This document shows positions 1 through 6,274 of a stretch of DNA of 9,156 nucleotides, one piece after another. This DNA is from an uncultured Veillonella sp. (GTDB lineage: Bacteria; Bacillota; Negativicutes; Veillonellales; Veillonellaceae): assembly GCA_934216375.1 (NCBI GenBank), contig CAKQBP010000043.1:1-9156 (forward strand). The letters run 5' to 3'. Positions within the stretch are counted from its first letter, which is position 1. Every line of letters starts with the position of its first letter. The notes beneath the pieces were generated by a model. That model worked only from the letters and a program-made list of their open reading frames with translations, was not told where the DNA came from and made no database searches. The position numbers were made by a program, and so were the translations under genes.

Positions 1-141
1 CGTTTAGGTTTAGATACGGCGCAAGAGATAGAGGTCATTAGCATTGAGGATTTCCCTGTAGTAGAAGGCTGGCAATCTATGGAGCGTTTAATTACTGTGA
101 AAGTACAACTGGCGGCGGGGGTGAAACACTATGTGGAATAA
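1..141 (+). CDS. 3' end of an unidentified protein gene (partial)
   Basis: Frame 1 is open from the first base to a TAA at 139-141 and gives the last 46 residues of a protein, beginning RLGLDTAQEIEVIS and ending VKHYVE. It is rich in Val, Glu and Ile, with no membrane segment or recognisable motif, so I do not assign a function. It is probably real for two reasons. It runs in the same direction as the next gene, and the next gene's start codon lies inside it with an 11-base overlap, as expected for translational coupling in an operon. The SD-like GGGGGTGA of the next gene also falls within this reading frame. In B. subtilis the gene upstream of rph is gerM, but nothing visible here identifies this fragment as GerM. 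Moderately sure it is coding; unsure what it is. Confidence 0.6.
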   Translation, partial: RLGLDTAQEIEVISIEDFPVVEGWQSMERLITVKVQLAAGVKHYVE

Positions 142-1549
142 AGGACTATCCTATCGAGAGCGTCATGGTATTCTAAATATGGATACTAAACAGAATGAGG
201 CTACGAGCTCTACTATTGATAAAGCTAAATATCATCACAGTTTAGGTCTTGTCTTTTTCCCTGCGTTTGACTGGAAAATTTCTGAAACACATCCTGAACG
301 ACAAGAGCGTTTACTTTATACGCGTGATCAAATCGTAGAGGAAGGTCTGTTAGATATACCGAATATTAGAGAATATAATCCCATAGTAGCTGATTGGGAT
401 ACAATAGAGCGGGTTCACGTTGGTGCTCCAGATTTAGAGTCTTGGGTGACTGAAGCTCATCGGGTATCTGCTGGAGGTGCTATTGCGGCAGCTGATGCAG
501 TCATGCGCGGTGAAGTAGACCGTGCTTTTGCGTTAGTAAGACCACCAGGTCACCACGCAATGGCTATGGTTCATGGTATTCGTGGCTTCTGTACGATTAA
601 TATTGAAGCCGTTATGATTCAACACATGCGCCAAACCTATGGGCTCAAACGCGTTGCCGTAGTAGATACTGATGTACATCACGGTGATGGCACTCAAGAT
701 GTGTTTTACCACGATCCAGATACCTTATATATTAGCTTTCACCAAGATGGACGAACCCTCTATCCAGGAACAGGTTTTATGGATGAATTTGGAGGTCCTC
801 AGGCTATCGGTGGTAATATAGATATTCCGCTGCCTCCGGGCACAGGTGACGAAGGCTTGATGAAGGTCATGCGTGAGCTGGTATTGCCTATTCTTGAAGA
901 GTTTAATCCAGATATCGTCATTAACTCGGCAGGACAAGATAATCACTTTAGTGATCCGTTGGCTAATATGCAGGTAACTGCGAAGGGCTATGCGGAATTA
1001 GTCGATTTGTTACAAGCAGATATAGCTGTACTTGAAGGAGGCTATTCCGTACAAGAAGCGTTGCCATATGTAAATACGGGTATCATTTTATCCATGGCAG
1101 GCCTCGATTACAGCAAAGTCGTAGAACCTGCCTTTGATCCTGTTAAATACAAACAGAGTCAAAATGTAACTAGTTACATAGATGATTTAATCGCTAAGTG
1201 GAAGATACAATGGGCTAACCGTCATAAGATGGCCGAAGACGAGCGCGTAGGTGCAGGGGATGTTTGGTCTAATCATTATAACGTGTACTACGATGAAACA
1301 GGCGTACAAGAGGAGCGCCTTGAAAAGGTGCGCATGTATAAAAACAAGGTAGGCTGGCATAGCGTGTTCTCTCGAGGACAATACGGACCGTATGGGCCGC
1401 AAAGTGTATATGCTATGTTTATACCTTGGCAAGCAGATGAAGGGACGCGTAAAGATGCTATTGTAGAAGCAAAACGAGCCAAAGTAGAAGGGGGAGCAAG
1501 CCGTTACGTTGTGGTAGATCCACTTGGTGACGGACAATATGAACTATAA
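131..1549 (+). CDS. Class II HDAC-like zinc deacylase with C-terminal extension
   Basis: 472-residue cytoplasmic protein of the histone deacetylase/acetoin utilisation/acetylpolyamine amidohydrolase superfamily, which removes acyl groups from amines using zinc. Visible motifs are RPPGHHA (active-site H141, H142), VDTDVHHGDGTQ (zinc ligands D181 and H183), SAGQDNHFSDPLANM (third ligand D270) and LEGGY (Y305, the transition-state tyrosine). All catalytic positions are intact. The catalytic fold covers about residues 35-330. Residues 335-472 form an extension of some 135 residues with no motif I recognise (WKIQWANRHK, GQYGPYGPQSVYAMF); many bacterial family members stop near 310-370 residues. 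The ATG at 131 is preferred because GGGGGTGA lies about 7 bases upstream; the in-frame ATG at 179 has no SD. The gene overlaps the upstream gene by 11 bases. The substrate cannot be read from sequence: acetylpolyamines, acetyl-lysine proteins and small acyl-amides are all possible. Confident of family, not of substrate. Confidence 0.9.
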   Translation: MWNKGLSYRERHGILNMDTKQNEATSSTIDKAKYHHSLGLVFFPAFDWKISETHPERQERLLYTRDQIVEEGLLDIPNIREYNPIVADWDTIERVHVGAPDLESWVTEAHRVSAGGAIAAADAVMRGEVDRAFALVRPPGHHAMAMVHGIRGFCTINIEAVMIQHMRQTYGLKRVAVVDTDVHHGDGTQDVFYHDPDTLYISFHQDGRTLYPGTGFMDEFGGPQAIGGNIDIPLPPGTGDEGLMKVMRELVLPILEEFNPDIVINSAGQDNHFSDPLANMQVTAKGYAELVDLLQADIAVLEGGYSVQEALPYVNTGIILSMAGLDYSKVVEPAFDPVKYKQSQNVTSYIDDLIAKWKIQWANRHKMAEDERVGAGDVWSNHYNVYYDETGVQEERLEKVRMYKNKVGWHSVFSRGQYGPYGPQSVYAMFIPWQADEGTRKDAIVEAKRAKVEGGASRYVVVDPLGDGQYEL

Positions 1550-1564
1550 TGTTAATCTCCGTAA

Positions 1565-1584
1565 ATGATAACGCCAGTTATCAT
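1565..1584. repeat. Perfect 8-bp inverted repeat after the deacylase gene
   Basis: ATGATAAC and GTTATCAT are perfect arms around a GCCA loop, starting 15 bases after the deacylase stop codon. No T-run follows (CTTAGAATCG), so it is not a canonical intrinsic terminator. It may stabilise the mRNA 3' end or be a protein-binding palindrome. Confidence 0.5.
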
Positions 1585-1637
1585 CTTAGAATCGCAAAGT
1601 ACAATATGATTTGTAATACTGAAAAATAGAAAAAATA

Positions 1638-1646
1638 TGATATAAT
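1638..1646 (+). promoter_or_regulatory. Extended -10 promoter for rph-rdgB
   Basis: TGATATAAT is a perfect extended -10 (TGnTATAAT). The best -35-like hexamer, TTGTAA at 1611-1616, is 24 bases away, too far from this -10, though it would be 19 bases from an alternative TATGAT at 1636-1641. Extended -10 promoters can work with a poor -35. The predicted start is near 1653, giving rph a leader of about 60 bases. Confidence 0.55.
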
Positions 1647-1655
1647 ATAAGAAAT

Positions 1656-1680
1656 AACGCCCCTTTGTGTAAGGGGCGTT
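1656..1680 (+). terminator. GC-rich hairpin before rph: terminator-like or 5' mRNA hairpin
   Basis: AACGCCCCTT and AAGGGGCGTT form a perfect 10-bp stem around a TGTGT loop. The following sequence (CTAATATTTACTTTTAG) is T-rich but lacks a continuous T-run. It could weakly terminate the deacylase transcript. However, it lies just downstream of the extended -10, so it would form the extreme 5' end of the rph mRNA, where it could protect the message or control readthrough. Termination is the less certain of the two roles. Confidence 0.5.
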
Positions 1681-1712
1681 CTAATATTTACTTTTAGAAT
1701 GGTGAGGTTCCT

Positions 1713-2468
1713 ATGCGCAGCGATAATAGAACAGCGGGTCAATTGCGACCTATTAAAATAACACGGAATTTTACAGAGTATGCAGAAGGATCTGTACTTA
1801 TTGAGTGCGGTAAGACCAAAGTTATCTGTACGGCTACTGTTGAGGATTCTGTGCCACGCTGGTTAAAAGGTTCTGGGCAAGGATGGGTAACTGCGGAATA
1901 CTCATTATTGCCACGTTCTACGCAAACTCGCGTGAGCCGTGAGGCTGCAAAGGGAAAACAAACAGGACGGACTGTAGAAATTCAACGTCTTATCGGTCGT
2001 GCATTGCGTGCTGTTGTAGATCTTGAAGCATTAGGAGAACGTTCTATCACTATCGACTGCGACGTTATCCAAGCGGATGGCGGTACGCGTACAGCATCTA
2101 TTACGGGTGCCTTTGTAGCCCTCGTTGATGCGGTGGACTTCACCTTTGGCGGAGCAGGCAAATTTCCAATTACTGACTTCTGTGCAGCCATCTCTGTAGG
2201 GATTGGTCCTGAAGGTCCTATTACGGACCTTTGTTATGAAGAGGACAGTGCAGCCATCGTAGATATGAATGTGGTTCGTACAGGTTCTGGCAATATGATT
2301 GAAGTACAAGGTACAGGTGAACATGGTACATTTAATCGTGATGAGCTAAACGCTTTACTTGATTTAGCAGAGGCTGCTACAGATGAGCTCATGGCTAAAC
2401 AACGTGAAGTACTTGGTGCGACAGCAGATAAAGTAGGTAAAGCGTATCCTACAGTTCCGGAGGTGTAA
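1713..2468 (+). CDS. rph: Ribonuclease PH
   Basis: 251 residues, normal length for RNase PH, the phosphorolytic 3'-to-5' exoribonuclease that trims the 3' ends of tRNA precursors and forms a hexameric ring in the cytoplasm. The N-terminal signature [19 protein letters not shown] is typical. Family numbering is kept exactly: R86 in [16 protein letters not shown]125-R126 of the phosphate site in [10 protein letters not shown], and catalytic D178 and D184 in [12 protein letters not shown]. The ATG at 1713 has a GGTGAGG SD at suitable distance and is preceded by an extended -10 promoter and a hairpin leader. The stop codon is one base from the rdgB start, so the two are probably co-translated. 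The rph-rdgB-phosphoesterase order is as in B. subtilis (rph-ysnA-ysnB). No defect seen. Confidence 0.97.
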   Translation: MRSDNRTAGQLRPIKITRNFTEYAEGSVLIECGKTKVICTATVEDSVPRWLKGSGQGWVTAEYSLLPRSTQTRVSREAAKGKQTGRTVEIQRLIGRALRAVVDLEALGERSITIDCDVIQADGGTRTASITGAFVALVDAVDFTFGGAGKFPITDFCAAISVGIGPEGPITDLCYEEDSAAIVDMNVVRTGSGNMIEVQGTGEHGTFNRDELNALLDLAEAATDELMAKQREVLGATADKVGKAYPTVPEV

Positions 2469-2469
2469 G

Positions 2470-3045
2470 ATGGAACAAATTGTACTTGCTACAGGCAATA
2501 AAGGAAAAATTCGTGAGTTCTCCGAGGCTTTCTCCCATTTATCTATCGATTGTGTACCTGTAAAAGCTGTGATTTCCATTGAGGAGCCTGAGGAAACTGG
2601 TACAACCTTTATGGAAAATGCTTTGTTGAAGGCTCGCTACTATGCAAAGGCTACGAATCGCCCATGTCTTGCTGATGACTCTGGCATTACGCTTGATGTC
2701 CTCAATGGTGCACCAGGTGTATATTCTGCGCGTTATGCAGGTCGCCATGGTGATGACAATGCAAACAACGAGAAGTTAATTCGTGAACTACAAGGGAAAA
2801 GTAATCGTACAGGTCATTATGTATGCGCTTTAGCACTTGTATATCCTGATGGTCGAGAAGTGACGGCTGAAGGCTATTGCGATGGACTCGTTCAAGATGA
2901 GCCAAAAGGGGAAAATGGCTTTGGCTATGATCCGTACTTCTATGTGCCTGAGTTTAAAAAGACGATGGCAGAGCTTAGTATAGAAGAGAAGGAAACGATT
3001 AGTCATCGTGGCCGTGCACTACGTGAATTGATTAACAAGCTTTGA
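2470..3045 (+). CDS. rdgB: XTP/dITP pyrophosphatase (RdgB/HAM1 family)
   Basis: 191 residues, standard family length. The enzyme hydrolyses XTP, dITP and ITP to monophosphate and pyrophosphate, keeping deaminated purines out of DNA and RNA. Hallmarks in order are the N-terminal substrate loop ATGNKGKIREF (residues 7-17), the FMENALLKARYYAK helix carrying the conserved Glu (E49), LADDSGITLDVLNGAPGVYSARYAG with catalytic D69/D70, GENGFGYDPYFYVPE (149-161) and the C-terminal SHRGRALREL (178-187) base-recognition segment. The SD GGAGGTG lies in the last codons of rph and the ATG follows the rph stop by one base, so coupling with rph is likely. No terminator follows; a palindrome with promoter-like elements separates it from the next gene. 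No unusual residue is seen. Confidence 0.97.
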   Translation: MEQIVLATGNKGKIREFSEAFSHLSIDCVPVKAVISIEEPEETGTTFMENALLKARYYAKATNRPCLADDSGITLDVLNGAPGVYSARYAGRHGDDNANNEKLIRELQGKSNRTGHYVCALALVYPDGREVTAEGYCDGLVQDEPKGENGFGYDPYFYVPEFKKTMAELSIEEKETISHRGRALRELINKL

Positions 3046-3050
3046 TATTT

Positions 3051-3078
3051 TTGAACTATATGGTATAGTTCATATAAA
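3051..3078 (+). promoter_or_regulatory. Candidate promoter overlapped by a 9-bp palindrome
   Basis: TTGAAC (3051-3056), a 16-base spacer and TATAAA (3073-3078) form a plausible promoter; TATAAT at 3081-3086 is an alternative -10 without a well-spaced -35. Arms TGAACTATA (3052-3060) and TATAGTTCA (3064-3072) around TGG make a perfect inverted repeat covering most of the -35 and the spacer. This is a classic place for a repressor operator. No T-run follows, so it does not look like an rdgB terminator. Confidence 0.45.
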
Positions 3079-3111
3079 TATATAATATAGTGGCATTAGA
3101 GATTAAATACA

Positions 3112-3609
3112 ATGAAACGAATTGGCATTTTAAGTGATACTCATGGGTATCTAGAGGATATCGACCTCGTATTGGAGGCTACTGCCGATCAAGATATCGA
3201 TATGTGGCTTCATGCTGGTGATTTTGGCGATGATGCACGCTATATGCAGGAACATACGGATATTCCTGTTTATGCGGTGCGTGGCAATAACGATCGTGTG
3301 CAACCGCTTGAACCACGAGAGCAATTGATTCCTCTTGAAGATACCTATATTTACATGACTCATGGTCATGAGGTATCATATTATAATCGAATACAAAAAC
3401 TGATTGAGTTAGGAACTGACATGGGTGCGCGACTCATCGTGTCCGGTCATAGCCATCATCATGGGGAGGTTCGTGCCCGTGATGCGGTATTTGTAAATCC
3501 TGGTAGTATTTCTTTGGCTCGTGATCGCTCCGGTGGTACCTTTGCCATCGTTACCTACGATAATGGACAGTTTGATGTAGAGTTTGTGTATAAACAAGAT
3601 ATTGTTTAG
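3112..3609 (+). CDS. YsnB/YfcE-type metallophosphoesterase
   Basis: 165 residues, typical of the small single-domain calcineurin-like phosphodiesterases (MJ0936/YfcE/YsnB group). Dinuclear metal motifs are complete: SDTHG (D9, H11), HAGDFGD (D37), the bridging GNND (N59, with Asn in place of the His of classical GNHD, as in relatives), YMTHGHE (H84) and SGHSHHH (H113, H115). NPGSIS (129-134) is the usual closing signature of this subfamily. Relatives cleave phosphodiesters such as bis-pNPP in vitro; the natural substrate is generally unknown. The start has only a weak SD (ATTAGAGATTAAATACA upstream), suggesting modest translation. It follows rph-rdgB as ysnB does in B. subtilis, but a 66-base gap holding a candidate promoter and palindrome suggests separate control. 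Family certain, biological role open. Confidence 0.92.
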   Translation: MKRIGILSDTHGYLEDIDLVLEATADQDIDMWLHAGDFGDDARYMQEHTDIPVYAVRGNNDRVQPLEPREQLIPLEDTYIYMTHGHEVSYYNRIQKLIELGTDMGARLIVSGHSHHHGEVRARDAVFVNPGSISLARDRSGGTFAIVTYDNGQFDVEFVYKQDIV

Positions 3610-3617
3610 TTATATGG

Positions 3618-3643
3618 TGAAAGCTTCGGTTTTGAAACTTTCA
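3618..3643. repeat. Imperfect hairpin between the phosphoesterase and speD
   Basis: TGAAAG and CTTTCA with inner TTC and GAA and one C-A mismatch can form an imperfect stem around GGTTTT. No T-run follows; GGAATAG comes next. It lies in the 77 bases before speD, where I see no convincing promoter. It could be part of the speD leader or a processing site. Weak evidence. Confidence 0.25.
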
Positions 3644-3686
3644 AAAGGAATAGTAAGTCTATGCATGGAAAGGGTTATGACATATC

Positions 3687-4469
3687 ATGGATACACCAGT
3701 TAAAGCAAAGCCTAAAATAAAATTATATGGTTTTAATAATCTCACCAAGACATTGAGTTTTAATATTTATGATATTTGTTATACTCGTACGGAAGAAGAG
3801 AAAAAACAATACATTCAGTACATTGATGAAGTATATAATGCAGATCGTTTAACAGCTATTTTGACGGAAGTCAGCCGTATTATCGGTGCTAACATCCTTA
3901 ACGTAGCGAAACAAGATTACGATCCACAAGGCGCATCTGTTACGATTTTGATTTCTGAAGAGGAAATTGAAAAAGAAGATGTAGTTATGCATCTAGATAA
4001 ATCGCATCTTACTGTACATACTTATCCTGAAAGCCATCCGCACAAAGGGATTAGTACATTCCGTGCCGACATTGAAGTGTCTACATGTGGACAAATCTCA
4101 CCGCTAAATGCACTTAATTACTTAATTCAAAGTTTTGACTCTGATATTCTTACCTTGGATTATCATGTACGTGGCTTTACTCGTGATGTATCTGGTAAGA
4201 AAATTTATATCGATCATCGCATCAATTCTATTCAAAACTACATTAGTGCGAAAACTCGCAATATGTACAACATGATTGATGTAAATGTATATCAAGAAAA
4301 TATTTTCCATACAAAGATGATGTTAAAAGAATTTGATTTAGATAATTATCTCTTTGGCATCACTGAGTCTGAGTTGAGCGATCGTGAAATCAAGCAAATT
4401 AAACATCAATTAAAACAAGAAATGATGGAAATCTTCTATGGACGCAATTTGCCATCTGTAAAAGCTTAA
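3687..4469 (+). CDS. speD: S-adenosylmethionine decarboxylase proenzyme (E. coli type)
   Basis: 260 residues, closely resembling E. coli SpeD (264 residues), the larger bacterial type rather than the ~125-residue Thermotoga/Bacillus SpeH type. It decarboxylates SAM to supply the aminopropyl donor for spermidine. Recognisable blocks are [20 protein letters not shown] (13-32), [50 protein letters not shown] and [13 protein letters not shown]. The self-cleavage site is K105-S106, with S106 becoming the pyruvoyl group; C134 is the likely catalytic Cys. About 13 residues of E. coli SpeD just before the cleavage site appear missing ([15 protein letters not shown] here). GGAAAGGG lies about 12 bases before the ATG, a rather long spacing. 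No speE is adjacent, and a strong terminator follows. It may be co-transcribed with the phosphoesterase, since no clear promoter is visible. Confidence 0.95.
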   Translation: MDTPVKAKPKIKLYGFNNLTKTLSFNIYDICYTRTEEEKKQYIQYIDEVYNADRLTAILTEVSRIIGANILNVAKQDYDPQGASVTILISEEEIEKEDVVMHLDKSHLTVHTYPESHPHKGISTFRADIEVSTCGQISPLNALNYLIQSFDSDILTLDYHVRGFTRDVSGKKIYIDHRINSIQNYISAKTRNMYNMIDVNVYQENIFHTKMMLKEFDLDNYLFGITESELSDREIKQIKHQLKQEMMEIFYGRNLPSVKA

Positions 4470-4479
4470 AGACAGCTTT

Positions 4480-4517
4480 TATAACATTGTTGTTATAGCT
4501 TTTATCGTATAATACGA
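4480..4517. repeat. Two short palindromes after speD
   Basis: TATAACA and TGTTATA (4480-4486, 4491-4497) form a perfect 7-bp arm pair around TTGT. A second palindrome, TCGTATAATACGA (4505-4517), follows and contains a TATAAT. The direct repeat AGCTTTTAT occurs at 4474-4482 and 4497-4505. A weak first terminator is possible, but the T-tract is short. Confidence 0.3.
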
Positions 4518-4528
4518 AGATAGATTTG

Positions 4529-4564
4529 AAGTAGATAAGCCTTATATGGTTTATCTACTTTTTT
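4529..4564 (+). terminator. Intrinsic terminator of speD
   Basis: The left arm AAGTAGATAAGCC (4529-4541) pairs with GGTTTATCTACTT (4548-4560) through 13 bp with one G-T pair, around a TTATAT loop. The T-run 4559-4564 follows. Canonical rho-independent terminator about 60 bases after the speD stop. Confidence 0.88.
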
Positions 4565-4612
4565 ATAATTTACTTTATTAATACTGGAGCTTAATGATAG
4601 TTATTTTTAAAA

Positions 4613-4635
4613 TTTTCGAGAAACTATATCGAAAA
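4613..4635. promoter_or_regulatory. Inverted repeat just upstream of the malic enzyme promoter
   Basis: TTTTCGA (4613-4619) and TCGAAAA (4629-4635) are perfect 7-base arms spaced by 9 bases, ending 3 bases before the -35 hexamer. The spacing and location suit a dimeric activator or regulator site, but no regulator is identified. Confidence 0.35.
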
Positions 4636-4638
4636 AAC

Positions 4639-4667
4639 TTGAATTATGATTTAGCATTTTGTATAAT
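4639..4667 (+). promoter_or_regulatory. Promoter of the malic enzyme gene
   Basis: TTGAAT (4639-4644), a 17-base spacer and consensus TATAAT (4662-4667) predict a start near 4674 and a leader of about 60 bases. It lies after the speD terminator, so the gene is probably monocistronic. Confidence 0.8.
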
Positions 4668-4693
4668 ACAATTAGTTAAAGGTATAAATTACC

Positions 4694-4707
4694 GACTCTA
4701 AAGAGTC
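4694..4707. repeat. Palindrome in the malic enzyme leader
   Basis: GACTCTAAAGAGTC is a perfect 14-base palindrome about 20 bases inside the predicted leader and 14 bases before the SD AAAGGAG. It could form a small hairpin (GACTC around TAAA) or be an operator. Confidence 0.35.
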
Positions 4708-4734
4708 CGAGTGTATCCACAAAGGAGAATTGTT

Positions 4735-5940
4735 ATGGACGTACGTGAATTAGCTGTACAAAAAAAACGTGAATTAAAAGGTTTCCTTACTGTAGGAACT
4801 AAATATGAATTAAAAGACGCTCATGATTTATCTGTAGCTTACACACCAGGTGTAGCAGAACCATGTTTGCGTATTAAAGATAATGAAGCAGAATCCTTCG
4901 AATTAACTTGCCGTTCCAACATGGTTGCCGTTGTATCTGACGGTACTCGTGTACTTGGTCTTGGTGATATTGGCGCTGCTGCGGCATTGCCTGTAATGGA
5001 AGGTAAATCCTTATTGTTCAAAAAATTCGGTGATGTAGACTGCATTCCATTGGTTGTAGATACAAAAGATGCTGATACATTGATCAATACAGTAAAATTA
5101 TTGCAAAAAAACTTTGCTGGTATTAATTTAGAAGATATTTCCTCTCCTAAATGCTATGAAGTTGAAAATCGTTTGAAAGCAGAGTTAGAAATCCCTGTAT
5201 TCCATGATGACCAACACGGTACTGCAATTGCATGTTTAGCTGGTGTAAAAGGCGCTCTTCGTTTAGTTAAAAAAGATTTAGCTACTGCTAAAATCGTTGT
5301 AAACGGTGCTGGTGCTGCTGGTGCAAACATTGCTCGCTTGTTGTACCTTGCAGGTGCTCGTGATATCACATTGTTGGTATCCTCTGGCGTATTGCATAAA
5401 GACTACAAACGTCTTGATTCTTTACAAGCTGAATTAATCGATTTACTTAAACTTGAAGAAAAACATGGCGATTTGGCTGAAAATGCTAAAGGTGCTGATA
5501 TTCTTCTTGGTGTATCTGCAGCAGGTGCTTTCACAAAAGAAATTTTGGAAAACTTGGCTGACGATGCAATCGTATTTGCAATGGCTAACCCTAATCCAGA
5601 AGCAACATATGCTGATATGAAAGCTGCTGGTATCCGTGTTGCTGGTACAGGTCGTTCTGACGCTCCTAACCAAATCAACAACGTAGCAGTATTCCCAGGC
5701 GTATTCCGCGGTGCTATCGACGTTCGTGCGTCTCAAATCACTGACGAAATGAAATTAGCTGCTGCTGACGCTTTGGCTCACTTGATTCCTGATAGTGAAT
5801 TGAACGAAGAAAACGTAATGCCATCCGTATTCGATCCTCGCGTAGCTCCAGCTGTTGCTAAAGCAGTTGCTGAAGTTGCTGTAAAACAAGGTATCGCAAA
5901 AAATCCTCAAGCAGTAGAAGATGGTAGCTACGAAGGTTAA
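4735..5940 (+). CDS. Malic enzyme, NAD(P)-dependent
   Basis: 401 residues, the short bacterial form without a phosphotransacetylase domain. It converts malate to pyruvate and CO2 with reduction of NAD(P) in the cytoplasm. N-terminal domain: SVAYTPGVAEPC with catalytic Y36; MEGKSLLFKKFGDVD with K91; LEDIS (E133, D134) and FHDDQHGT (probably D159) as metal ligands. NAD(P) domain: GAGAAG at 191-196, then GVSAAGAFTKE, FAMANPNPE (281-289) and GRSDAPNQINN. The acidic residue usual at the end of the second Rossmann strand in NAD-preferring enzymes (as in VDSKG) is not visible; LLVSSGVL occurs there, so cofactor preference is uncertain. The ATG at 4735 has AAAGGAG 7 bases upstream; an in-frame GTG at 4711 lacks any SD. 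Codon choice is narrow (TTG/TTA Leu, GCT/GCA Ala, GGT Gly), suggesting high expression. Own promoter and strong terminator. Confidence 0.95.
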   Translation: MDVRELAVQKKRELKGFLTVGTKYELKDAHDLSVAYTPGVAEPCLRIKDNEAESFELTCRSNMVAVVSDGTRVLGLGDIGAAAALPVMEGKSLLFKKFGDVDCIPLVVDTKDADTLINTVKLLQKNFAGINLEDISSPKCYEVENRLKAELEIPVFHDDQHGTAIACLAGVKGALRLVKKDLATAKIVVNGAGAAGANIARLLYLAGARDITLLVSSGVLHKDYKRLDSLQAELIDLLKLEEKHGDLAENAKGADILLGVSAAGAFTKEILENLADDAIVFAMANPNPEATYADMKAAGIRVAGTGRSDAPNQINNVAVFPGVFRGAIDVRASQITDEMKLAAADALAHLIPDSELNEENVMPSVFDPRVAPAVAKAVAEVAVKQGIAKNPQAVEDGSYEG

Positions 5941-5991
5941 TCTATTTGCTTTACTAGCATTTTAAAATCTTATATAACTATAGAATAATAC

Positions 5992-6022
5992 AACATGCAC
6001 CTCGAAAGGGGTGCATGTTTTT
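5992..6022 (+). terminator. Intrinsic terminator of the malic enzyme gene
   Basis: AACATGCACCTC pairs with GGGGTGCATGTT (12 bp, one T-G pair) around a GAAA tetraloop, followed by TTTTT at 6018-6022. It begins about 50 bases after the stop codon. Confidence 0.93.
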
Positions 6023-6191
6023 ATATGCTCGATTAAGTATATGATTAGCTTTATACTATTAGAGCGAATAATCTATAGATTAAAATGATATAGAGGCGTA
6101 GGCGTATAGGATAATAGAAGTAAGGATAGATATATATTAAAGAATGTATTAATGTATCAGTAAAAAAATTAATGAAGTTGTAAAAAAGTAC
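6023..6191. other. Gene-free AT-rich region with palindromes upstream of the tRNA promoters
   Basis: No start codon with an SD opens a meaningful frame here. Visible structure: nested inverted arms GCTC/GAGC (6027-6030, 6062-6065) and AGTATA/TATACT (6036-6041, 6052-6057); the perfect 14-base palindrome TAATCTATAGATTA (6069-6082); a tandem GGCGTA pair (6095-6106); and A-tracts GTAAAAAAA (6160) and GTAAAAAA (6180) directly upstream of P1. The last could act as an UP-like or bent-DNA element. Confidence 0.4.
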
Positions 6192-6220
6192 TTGTCACTA
6201 GTTTCTATCAATGATATAAT
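6192..6220 (+). promoter_or_regulatory. Upstream promoter P1 of the tRNA-Pro/Gly unit
   Basis: TTGTCA (6192-6197), a 17-base spacer and TATAAT (6215-6220) within an extended -10 TGATATAAT. A-tracts lie immediately upstream. Predicted start near 6227, giving a leader of about 94 bases before tRNA-Pro. Confidence 0.75.
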
Positions 6221-6239
6221 AATTTTCGTTGCAGAGCGA

Positions 6240-6269
6240 TACTCGAGAGAGTAAGAACTCAGCAAGAGT
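6240..6269 (+). repeat. Paired ACTC/GAGT inverted repeats in the P1 leader
   Basis: TACTC GAGA GAGTA (6240-6253) forms a 5-bp stem closed by a GNRA tetraloop. A second ACTC AGCAA GAGT (6257-6269) follows at once. Both would be transcribed only from P1. Function unknown. Confidence 0.4.
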
Positions 6270-6274
6270 AGTGG

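Noticed and set aside
179..181. Internal ATG as the deacylase start
   Set aside because: No SD upstream; the ATG at 131 has GGGGGTGA at good spacing and overlaps the upstream gene. The choice is not proven, since residues 1-35 carry no family motif.
1187..1537. 116-residue minus-strand frame opposite the deacylase C-terminal region
   Set aside because: No SD or family resemblance; the + strand frame has a convincing catalytic domain continuous with this part.
3052..3072. Palindrome after rdgB as an intrinsic terminator
   Set aside because: The AT-rich stem is not followed by a T-run, and it coincides with promoter-like hexamers.
4711..4734. Upstream GTG start for the malic enzyme, adding MYPQRRIV
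   Set aside because: It has no SD, whereas AAAGGAG is ideally placed for the ATG at 4735, where the family N-terminus begins.
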